Shown here piece by piece: positions 6,028 through 10,025 of a DNA stretch of 10,025 bases (its first letter is position 1; each line of letters begins with the position of its first letter). The stretch comes from Candidatus Wildermuthbacteria bacterium RIFCSPHIGHO2_12_FULL_40_12. GTDB lineage: Bacteria; Patescibacteriota; Minisyncoccia; Minisyncoccales; 2-12-FULL-40-12. The DNA lies in NCBI GenBank assembly GCA_001823315.1, contig MHUC01000006.1, positions 7,029 to 17,053 on the forward strand, in the 5' to 3' direction. The notes under the pieces are model-generated. The model saw nothing but the letters and a program-made list of their open reading frames with translations, made no database searches and was not told the origin of the DNA. The position numbers and the translations under genes were made by a program.

Positions 6028-6192
6028 ATGGTGAAAATTATCCAAGAGGAAAACAGGAAATTGTACCAATGCGACGAGTGCGGTTTGCGTTATACCGTAA
6101 AAGAGTGGGCGGAGAAATGCGAAGATTGGTGCCGTGAACACAAAAGTTGCAATCTTGAGATTGCGGCGCACGCAGAGGAGAATGGAAGATAG
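6028..6192 (+). CDS. Small Cys-rich, zinc-ribbon-like protein (54 aa)
   Basis: A 54-residue open frame from ATG 6028 to TAG 6192; an in-frame TAA at 6022 limits the start. It carries a dense pattern of potential metal or redox ligands: YQCDECGLRY (Cys15, Cys18), EKCEDWCREHKSC (Cys31, Cys35, His38, Cys41), NLEIAAHA (His48). Spacing CxxC...CxxxCxxHxxC suggests a zinc-binding knuckle or a small thiol protein. Similar CEECG...WAEKCE.WC.EH.SCNLEI proteins occur, from memory, in Patescibacteria and archaea as conserved hypotheticals. It lies 38 nt after VKOR on the same strand, so a link to thiol or metal handling is plausible but inferred. No signal peptide is present, so it would be cytoplasmic. 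There is no Shine-Dalgarno sequence. Confidence 0.75.
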   Translation: MVKIIQEENRKLYQCDECGLRYTVKEWAEKCEDWCREHKSCNLEIAAHAEENGR

Positions 6193-6213
6193 TTTGTCGT
6201 TTTTTGAATAGAG

Positions 6214-6254
6214 TGAACATTTGACGGCAAATAGATAACCTTTATAATGAACAT
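6214..6254 (+). promoter_or_regulatory. Promoter and probable operator of the RelE-type toxin-antitoxin operon
   Basis: TTGACG (6221-6226), a 16-nt spacer and perfect TATAAT (6243-6248). The ATG is at 6255, where transcription itself is expected to start, so the mRNA should be leaderless. TGAACAT occurs immediately before the -35 box (6214-6220) and again between the -10 box and the ATG (6248-6254). A perfect palindrome, ATTTG-ACGG-CAAAT (6219-6232), covers the -35 box. Either element could be an autoregulatory operator. Confidence 0.7.
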
Positions 6255-6461
6255 ATGACCACAAAAACATACGAAAAAATGAAAAAAGAGATCAAGCAAG
6301 AACTTTTACAAGAGTTTGTTTTTCCTATTTTGAAAGACGCTAAAGATCCAGAAGGAGAATATAGGCCAGAATTCGTAATGAGGATATTGAAAGCGACCAA
6401 GGAAAAACCCACCTATATTTACAATCCCAAAACTTTTTTACTCCAAATAAAAGAAAAGTAA
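6255..6461 (+). CDS. Putative antitoxin paired with RelE-type toxin
   Basis: A 68-residue protein placed directly before a RelE-family toxin, so called an antitoxin from position. The N-terminal half is a charged helix (YEKMKKEIKQELLQEFVFPILKDAKDPEGEY). The middle is EFVMRILKATKEKPTY, and the C-terminus YNPKTFLLQIKEK is the likely toxin-contact tail. No ribbon-helix-helix, HTH, Phd or AbrB signature is recognisable, so if it represses its own promoter it does so through an unfamiliar fold or together with the toxin. The start at ATG 6255 coincides with the predicted transcription start (leaderless). The alternative M9 at 6279 has no better ribosome site. Seven nucleotides separate it from the toxin. 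Confidence 0.72.
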   Translation: MTTKTYEKMKKEIKQELLQEFVFPILKDAKDPEGEYRPEFVMRILKATKEKPTYIYNPKTFLLQIKEK

Positions 6462-6468
6462 TTAATAG

Positions 6469-6732
6469 ATGTATCAACTTGTCTTTGGCAAATCATTTCT
6501 CCGAACCGCAGAGAGATTAGACAATAAATTAAAACCCAAGCTTAAATCAAGCTTGGATATTTTATTAAAAAACCCTTTTTATCCAACCTTACATACAAAA
6601 CATCTCACGGGAAAATTTTCCGGCTACCATTCTTTTAGGTTGGGGAGGGATTATCGTGTGATTTTTAAATTCGTCGCTAATGAAGAAATCCGCCTATTGG
6701 ATGTCGGCCATCGGAAAGATATTTACAAATAA
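6469..6732 (+). CDS. RelE/ParE-superfamily toxin (YafQ/RelE-like mRNA interferase)
   Basis: An 87-residue protein with the RelE fold order: beta strand (MYQLVFGKSF), two helices (LRTAERLDNKLKPKLKSSLDILLKN), then a sheet. The sheet includes HLTGKFSGYHSFRLGRDYRVIF and EEIRLLDVGHRKDIYK. Basic residues typical of the ribosome-dependent RNase site are present (Arg57, Arg60, Arg63, His81, Arg82), and Tyr86 sits in the C-terminal GHRKDIYK signature. RelE-type toxins cut mRNA in the ribosomal A site and arrest growth. ParE relatives lack the C-terminal His/Arg/Tyr set, so the mRNA interferase reading is preferred. It lies 7 nt after its antitoxin and converges on the minus-strand carboxypeptidase gene with a 29-nt gap and no clear terminator. 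Confidence 0.85.
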   Translation: MYQLVFGKSFLRTAERLDNKLKPKLKSSLDILLKNPFYPTLHTKHLTGKFSGYHSFRLGRDYRVIFKFVANEEIRLLDVGHRKDIYK

Positions 6733-6761
6733 AAAGCTACTCCGAACAAAATTAAAGATTT

Positions 6762-7655
6762 TTACTGTGCGAGAGATCTATTTTTTAGCTGATTTATAAT
6801 AGCGAAAACGTCGGCCTGCAAATTGTCGGAGTAGAGCAAGATGATAGCTATAGGTTCCTGATTGACGTTGAAAACCGAGGCGATGGTTTGTTTGGCTTCC
6901 ACCAGATAGCCGGTTTTACCGCCAACAAATTCTCCGAGAGGATAAAAATTATTTTCGTTTTGGAACTTGAGACGGCGCCCCGTGGCGTCTGGAAGCCAAA
7001 AGTCGTTGTTTTTGGTAATTTGTAATATCTCCGGGTGTTGGCTATAGATATATGACATAAGTTTTACGATATCTGATGCTGTGGAATGGTTGCCGGGGTG
7101 TAATCCGTTTGCGTCAATAAAAACAGTATTGCGCATACCAAGCTCTTTTGCCTTCTGATTCATCAGCGATAGAAAATTTTCTTTACCAACGAAAAAAGTT
7201 AGGGCTTCTGCGGCGTCATTGCTTGATTGGATTAGCGCGGCCTTGAGAAGATTTTCCGCGCCGATGTTAAGTCCCAAGAAAAGAGAAGGGCTGTGGCCTA
7301 AAGGTTCAAGCATTGCTTGGGTGAGCGTAATTTCTTGATTACTGGCGATATTTTCTAAAGCAACGACCGATGTCATTAGTTTAGTAATGGAAGCGATAGA
7401 ATGCACTTGGTTGAGGTTTCTCTCGAGTAAAACCTTGTTGTCGGAAAGCCGAACTGCGATAAAGGCATCCGCGATAGGAACTTTTCGCGAATTCAAACTT
7501 AAAACGAGCGATTTGAGAACTTCAATCTCGTGCTTTAGAATTTCAATTTGCTGGAGCAATAAAACTTTGTCCAGCTGCGCCTGCGCAAAAGCTGGTTTTG
7601 GCGCAGCCAAAGAAAGAGATAGAATAAATATTAGGAGAAAAATAAAGCTTTTCAT
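6762..7655 (-). CDS. D-alanyl-D-alanine carboxypeptidase, peptidase S11 (PBP5/6-like)
   Basis: A 297-residue penicillin-binding carboxypeptidase that removes terminal D-Ala from peptidoglycan pentapeptides outside the membrane. A signal peptide (MKSFIFLLIFILSLSLAA, cleavage near PAFA about residue 24) is followed by a short coiled coil (LDKVLLLQQIEILKHEIEVLKSLV, about 28-51). The serine-peptidase domain then starts near 60. All three active-site motifs are present: SITK (89-92, nucleophile Ser89), SSN (144-146) and KTG (247-249, in GGKTGYL). DANGLHPGNHSTASD matches the family. The C-terminal membrane-binding domain of PBP5 is absent, so the enzyme ends soon after the catalytic domain; the coiled coil may replace that tether. 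No Cys. An AGG about 7 nt before the ATG is one of the few plausible Shine-Dalgarno sites in the window. It is the only minus-strand gene here. Confidence 0.93.
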   Translation of the reverse strand: MKSFIFLLIFILSLSLAAPKPAFAQAQLDKVLLLQQIEILKHEIEVLKSLVLSLNSRKVPIADAFIAVRLSDNKVLLERNLNQVHSIASITKLMTSVVALENIASNQEITLTQAMLEPLGHSPSLFLGLNIGAENLLKAALIQSSNDAAEALTFFVGKENFLSLMNQKAKELGMRNTVFIDANGLHPGNHSTASDIVKLMSYIYSQHPEILQITKNNDFWLPDATGRRLKFQNENNFYPLGEFVGGKTGYLVEAKQTIASVFNVNQEPIAIILLYSDNLQADVFAIINQLKNRSLAQ

Positions 7656-7669
7656 AATTGCCTAACTTC

Positions 7670-7699
7670 TTTATACCGGAATCAACAAAAAATAGTAAA
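7670..7699 (-). promoter_or_regulatory. Possible promoter of the S11 carboxypeptidase
   Basis: On the minus strand: TTTACT (7699-7694), an 18-nt spacer and TATAAA (7675-7670), with 14 nt from the -10 box to the ATG. The boxes are moderate matches only. The surrounding 7690-7715 stretch is a short repeat of AATAGTA-like words. Confidence 0.35.
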
Positions 7700-7743
7700 T
7701 AGTAAGTAGAACATAGCAGATTAGTTGATTTTAAATGAATTAA

Positions 7744-7971
7744 ATGCTGGTTAAAGTAAGGGTTTTTCCAAAATCAAAGACGAACGAAATCATTAAAAAA
7801 TCGGAGGATAGTTTTGATATGAAAATAAGAACCAAGCCAGAAAAGGGCTTGGCGAATAAGGCGGTGATTAGTGTTTTGGCTTCGTATTTCAAAGTTCCGG
7901 CGGCAAAGATTAGAATGGTTAAGGGTGCTAAACAGAGAAATAAGATTTTTGAGGTGGCAACAGGAACGTAA
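7744..7971 (+). CDS. DUF167 / YggU-family protein
   Basis: A 75-residue cytoplasmic protein of the conserved DUF167 (YggU) family, whose biochemical role is unknown. The sequence follows the family pattern almost throughout: N-terminal strand VKVRVFPKSKTNEI, DMKIRTKPEKGLANKAVISVLASYFKVP (PEKGLANKA is the signature loop and helix start), then KIRMVKGAKQRNKIFEV. Length is typical for the short form of the family. It is divergent from the S11 gene across an 88-bp gap and is followed by a strong terminator, so it is a single-gene unit. No Shine-Dalgarno is seen before ATG 7744. Confidence 0.88.
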   Translation: MLVKVRVFPKSKTNEIIKKSEDSFDMKIRTKPEKGLANKAVISVLASYFKVPAAKIRMVKGAKQRNKIFEVATGT

Positions 7972-8023
7972 ATCAATCAATTAGTTGAGTTGTATAGTTA
8001 GCAAAAAACTTGTTTTGATAAAG

Positions 8024-8048
8024 ACCCTGTCTATGGACGGGGTTTTTT
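8024..8048 (+). terminator. Strong Rho-independent terminator after DUF167
   Basis: ACCCTGTC (8024-8031) pairs with GACGGGGT (8036-8043), including one G-U pair, around loop TATG, followed by TTTTTT to 8048. The T-tract ends 15 nt before the next start codon (8064). A TTGACA word and a CATAAT -10-like box (8051-8056) lie in that short interval, so terminator and start region are fused. Confidence 0.85.
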
Positions 8049-8063
8049 GACATAATAAGATAT

Positions 8064-8308
8064 ATGATTTTTCTTTCAACTATAGCTGGTTGGATTGGAA
8101 TGACATTAATCCTTGTCGCTTATTGTCTTGTTTCTGTGAAAAAAGTTTCCGGTCAGGCATATATATATATCAATTATTAAACTTTTTTGGCGCGTTAGGG
8201 ATTATTTGGAATACTTTTGCGCAACAAGCATGGCCCGCAATGGTATTAAACATTACTTGGGCAATCATCGCAGTAATAACAATTCTATTAGCCAAAAAAA
8301 TTAGATGA
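8064..8308 (+). pseudogene. CBU_0592-type small membrane protein, frameshifted at an (AT)6 tract
   Basis: Two frames together encode one protein. From ATG 8064 the first frame gives MIFLSTIAGWIGMTLILVAY, then CLVSVKKVSGQAYIYINY and a stop (TAA 8178-8180). The continuation lies in the -1 frame: YQLLNFFGALGIIWNTFAQQ, then AWPAMVLNITWAIIAVITILLAKKIR, ending at 8308. Removing one AT unit from 8159-8170 joins them with no residue gap into an 80-aa protein. Its two hydrophobic halves follow the CBU_0592 domain pattern (GWIG...AY..VS...G...YQLLN..GA, then LN..WAIIA). Function of the family is unknown. The gene may be a real pseudogene, a phase-variable locus in the OFF state, or an assembly error. 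The frame that starts at TTG 8090 is meaningful only after the tract; before it the residues are out of frame. Confidence 0.75.
8159..8170 (+). repeat. (AT)6 dinucleotide tract inside the coding region
   Basis: Six AT units, located exactly where the reading frame of the CBU_0592-like gene breaks. A gain of one unit over a five-unit in-frame version gives the observed shift of two bases. Five units restore an 80-codon frame. Confidence 0.9.
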
Positions 8309-8316
8309 TTGTGGAT

Positions 8317-8346
8317 AAAAGGAGCGTGTAGGCATGCGCTCCTTTT
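8317..8346 (+). terminator. Terminator after the CBU_0592-like gene, probably bidirectional
   Basis: A perfect 10-bp stem, AAAAGGAGCG (8317-8326) with CGCTCCTTTT (8337-8346), loop of 10 nt. The A-rich and T-rich ends would serve termination on either strand. It is immediately followed by the first copy of the 27-bp repeat. The rest of the 8309-8481 gap (173 bp) holds that repeat and the SDR promoter; nothing else was seen. Confidence 0.8.
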
Positions 8347-8347
8347 C

Positions 8348-8374
8348 TATTTATTTGGCGGATTTTTTTATTTT
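8348..8374 (+). repeat. 27-bp direct repeat, copy 1 (upstream of the SDR gene)
   Basis: Identical over 27 bp to 9276-9302. The core is ATTTGGCGGATTTTTTTATT. The two copies are 928 bp apart (start to start) and bracket exactly the SDR gene with its promoter. Confidence 0.85.
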
Positions 8375-8441
8375 ATTACATACCAATGCCAGCACAAATT
8401 AATTTAGCTTATTGAGTAAGATATGCTTATTAGCGATTCAG

Positions 8442-8470
8442 TTGACTGCATTCCTTGGTAAAGCTAAAAT
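8442..8470 (+). promoter_or_regulatory. Promoter of the SDR gene
   Basis: TTGACT (8442-8447), a 17-nt spacer and TAAAAT (8465-8470). The ATG is at 8482, only 11 nt after the -10 box, so the leader should be about 3-5 nt. The AAGGA at 8476-8480 looks like a Shine-Dalgarno but ends 1 nt before the ATG, too close to act as one. Confidence 0.65.
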
Positions 8471-8481
8471 AAAATAAGGAT

Positions 8482-9243
8482 ATGTTTGAGCTTAAAGACA
8501 AGGTAGCGTTAATTACCGGCGCAAGGCGCGGCATGGGAAAAGCCCACGCGCTGGCTTTAGCTAATCAGGGCGCAAAGGTTGCGGTAACAGATATTGATTT
8601 AGACGAGTGCGAGGAGGTTGCAGCGGAAATTAAATCAAATGGTGGCCACGCAGCCGCTTTTAAAATGGATGTTTCAAATAAATCCGAGATTGAAAAAGTA
8701 TTTGATGAAGCTGTAAAAAAGTTCGGCCGAATGGATATTTTAGTAAACAACGCCGGAATTTATGCGCCAAAATCAGCTTTGGACATTACAGAAGAAGAGT
8801 GGGATAAATTAATCGATATTAATCTTAAGGGAGAATTTTTCTGCGCGCAGAAAGCGGCAAAAGAAATGGCAAAGAATAAATGGGGCAGAATAATTAATAT
8901 TGCTTCTATTGCTTCCGGGCAGGTAGGAGTTGGCATCGCGGGAGGGGCGCATTATACCGCTTCAAAAGGAGGTATAATCGGTATGACAGAATCCTTAGCC
9001 GTTGAATGGGCTGGCCTTGGCATTACTGTTAATGCGATCGGGCCCGGGGCAATAGATACGCCAATGATTCAGGACGCTCAAATCACCAAAGAAGCAATGG
9101 ATGGGTTATTGCAAAGAGTGCCTTTAAAAAGAATCGGCCGATCGGAAGAAGTTGCCGCCATGGTTGTTTTTCTGGCTTCAGAAGAATCAAGTTATATTAC
9201 CGGCGCTACGTTTTACGTGGACGGCGGTTGGTTGGCAGTATAA
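8482..9243 (+). CDS. SDR-family NAD-dependent oxidoreductase (FabG / glucose-dehydrogenase-like)
   Basis: A 253-residue classical short-chain dehydrogenase/reductase, cytoplasmic and probably tetrameric. All classical motifs are present: TGARRGMG (12-19) for the dinucleotide, NNAG (89-92), Asn114, Ser142 in NIASIASG, and the YTASK catalytic pair Tyr158/Lys162. The PG motif GPGAIDT (187-193) and the C-terminal YITGATFYVDGGW are also there. Asp37 at the end of the second strand (VTDID) favours NAD(H) over NADP(H). This argues mildly against a housekeeping FabG and for a catabolic or sugar/alcohol dehydrogenase-like role; the substrate cannot be read from sequence. It is full length and intact. 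It has its own promoter and an identical 27-bp repeat on each side. The AhpF/TrxR-like gene starts 78 nt downstream. Confidence 0.92.
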   Translation: MFELKDKVALITGARRGMGKAHALALANQGAKVAVTDIDLDECEEVAAEIKSNGGHAAAFKMDVSNKSEIEKVFDEAVKKFGRMDILVNNAGIYAPKSALDITEEEWDKLIDINLKGEFFCAQKAAKEMAKNKWGRIINIASIASGQVGVGIAGGAHYTASKGGIIGMTESLAVEWAGLGITVNAIGPGAIDTPMIQDAQITKEAMDGLLQRVPLKRIGRSEEVAAMVVFLASEESSYITGATFYVDGGWLAV

Positions 9244-9275
9244 TTAGTCAGGAAATACTTAGAAGACTTTGCCGT

Positions 9276-9302
9276 TATTTATTTGGCGGATTTTTTTATT
9301 TT
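9276..9302 (+). repeat. 27-bp direct repeat, copy 2 (downstream of the SDR gene)
   Basis: Second copy of the element at 8348-8374, beginning 33 nt after the SDR stop. In this copy TTTGCC just upstream (9268-9273) can pair with GGCGGA of the repeat (9285-9290) through G-U pairs, followed by seven T's. It may therefore act as a weak terminator between the two genes. Confidence 0.8.
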
Positions 9303-9308
9303 TGTTAA

Positions 9309-9321
9309 GGTAAATATTACC
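9309..9321 (+). promoter_or_regulatory. Palindrome touching the flavoprotein start codon
   Basis: GGTAA-ATA-TTACC, a perfect 5-bp inverted repeat whose last base is followed directly by the ATG at 9322. It overlaps the only purine-rich ribosome-site candidate, AAGG (9307-9310). It could be a repressor operator or an RNA hairpin controlling initiation, or chance. Confidence 0.35.
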
Positions 9322-10025
9322 ATGGTTTACGATTTAATAATTATCGGAGGAGGTCCGGCGGCGGTTGCCGCAGGCGTTTATGCCGCCAGGAAAAGAATTA
9401 AAAGCTTGATAATTTGCAAGGATTGGGGAGGGCAGTCAAAAGTTTCCGCAGAGGTGCAGAATTTTATTGGCATTAAATCGCTTCCGGGAACAGAATTAGC
9501 GGAAAGATTAGAAGAGCATGTTAAGGCGTACGCTGATGATGTTTTGGATTTTGACGAGGGATCGTTAGCGGTTAAAATTACAAAGACGGCGGATTTTGAA
9601 AAATCCAAGCTTTTTGAGGTAGAAACCGATAAAAATAAAAAATACCAAGCCAAGTCGCTGATTATTACCGCCGGATCTACGAGAAAAAGATTGGATATTC
9701 CTGGGGCCGCAGAATTTGATGGCAAAGGAATTGTGTATTGCGCTTCTTGCGACGCGCCGCTTTTTCACGATAAAGAGGTTGCGGTGATTGGCGGAGGAAA
9801 CGCAGGTTTGGAATCCGCCCAACAACTACTGGAGTATTGTCCGAAAGTTTATATTTTAGAATACGCCGACGAATTTAAGGGAGATCCCGTGACCAGAGAC
9901 AAAGTTTTCTCTTCAGAAAAAGTGGCGCCGATTGCCTCGGCTGAAACAGTTGAGATTAAAGGCGATAAATTTGTGGAAAGCTTGATTTATAAGGACAGGA
10001 AAACCGGCGAGGAAAAAGAGATTAA
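9322..10025 (+). CDS. Thioredoxin-reductase/AhpF-like FAD disulfide reductase (3' end missing)
   Basis: The 5' 234 codons of a pyridine nucleotide-disulfide oxidoreductase; the frame runs off the window. Residues 4-22 (DLIIIGGGPAAVAAGVYAA) form the FAD-binding Rossmann motif. ITAGSTRKRLDIPG (115-128) is the conserved ATG-like segment. YCASCDAPLF puts the redox-active pair at Cys140 and Cys143. VAVIGGGNAGLESAQ (153-167) is the NAD(P)H-binding loop. Low-molecular-weight thioredoxin reductases carry HRRxxxR after this loop; here it reads LEYADEFKGD, close to the NADH-using AhpF pattern (LEFAPE..AD). NADH or another donor is therefore more likely than NADPH. There is no N-terminal AhpF thioredoxin domain: the protein begins directly with the FAD motif. 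Expected partners are a thioredoxin or peroxiredoxin, not seen here. The C-terminal third is not visible. Confidence 0.9.
   Translation, partial: MVYDLIIIGGGPAAVAAGVYAARKRIKSLIICKDWGGQSKVSAEVQNFIGIKSLPGTELAERLEEHVKAYADDVLDFDEGSLAVKITKTADFEKSKLFEVETDKNKKYQAKSLIITAGSTRKRLDIPGAAEFDGKGIVYCASCDAPLFHDKEVAVIGGGNAGLESAQQLLEYCPKVYILEYADEFKGDPVTRDKVFSSEKVAPIASAETVEIKGDKFVESLIYKDRKTGEEKEI

Noticed and set aside
5848..6299. Minus-strand open frames opposite the VKOR 3' end and the small Cys-rich gene
   Set aside because: They overlap each other and well-supported plus-strand genes, have no recognisable motif and look like antisense shadows.
7740..7980. Minus-strand frames opposite DUF167
   Set aside because: The plus-strand product matches DUF167 along its length, so the opposite frames are shadows.
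8047..8052. TTGACA as a -35 box for the CBU_0592-like gene
   Set aside because: It is too close to the ATG; a -10 box 17 nt further on would lie inside the gene. The word arises from the terminator T-tract joining GACA.
8090..8160. A separate protein starting at TTG 8090
   Set aside because: Before the AT tract this frame overlaps the real first half of the CBU_0592-like gene out of frame and gives Cys/Arg-rich nonsense. Only the part after the tract is genuine.
8482..9302. SDR gene as an insertion sequence cargo or integron cassette
   Set aside because: No transposase, terminal inverted repeats or attC-like structure. The flanking 27-bp elements are direct repeats only.
9378..9825. Minus-strand open frames opposite the flavoprotein
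   Set aside because: The plus strand encodes an unmistakable FAD/NAD(P) reductase through this region, and the minus-strand products show no family pattern.

Overview
The window looks like chromosomal DNA of an uncultivated Candidate Phyla Radiation (Patescibacteria/Parcubacteria-type) bacterium. This is inferred from the compact, AT-rich layout, the short genes, and the gene set: a stand-alone VKOR, a TM-anchored VanY-type M15B peptidase, a CBU_0592-type membrane protein, small toxin-antitoxin pairs, and an AhpF/TrxR-like flavoprotein. TGA is used as a stop (for example by the VKOR and single-TM genes), so the code is the ordinary bacterial one. This argues against the UGA-recoding Gracilibacteria/Absconditabacteria.

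Layout. 3-788: 3' part of a 2-oxoacid:ferredoxin oxidoreductase beta subunit, closed by a GNRA-loop terminator. 840-1515: a promoter with near-consensus boxes and a phased repeat drives an AbrB-type antitoxin and a Doc/Fic toxin. 1679-3083: three co-directional poorly known genes, namely a divergent RNase H-fold protein with a visible D-E-D-D quartet, a 94-aa protein, and a single-TM protein with a soluble C-terminal domain. 3158-4634: a secreted protein and a TM-anchored M15B D,D-carboxypeptidase. 4789-6192: a seven-TM protein, a VKOR disulfide-forming enzyme and a 54-aa Cys-rich protein. 6255-6732: a RelE-type toxin-antitoxin pair. 6762-7655 (minus strand): an S11 D-Ala-D-Ala carboxypeptidase. 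7744-7971: a DUF167/YggU protein. 8064-8308: a CBU_0592-like gene split by a frameshift lying exactly in an (AT)6 tract. 8482-9243: an NAD-type SDR oxidoreductase bracketed by an identical 27-bp direct repeat. 9322-10025: 5' part of a thioredoxin-reductase/AhpF-like flavoprotein.

How the parts work together. Two peptidoglycan D,D-carboxypeptidase families (M15B and S11) point to cell-wall trimming. VKOR and the CxxC flavoprotein point to thiol redox chemistry on opposite sides of the membrane. Two toxin-antitoxin modules flank the little-known genes, giving an accessory or defence-like flavour to 840-3083.

Regulatory architecture. Several well-formed sigma70-type promoters put the expected transcription start only about 0-12 nt before the start codon, suggesting leaderless or near-leaderless mRNAs. 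Three genes start 14-15 nt after the T-tract of a terminator-like hairpin. No tRNA, rRNA, CRISPR array or insertion sequence was seen. No gene-free stretch exceeds 300 bases.
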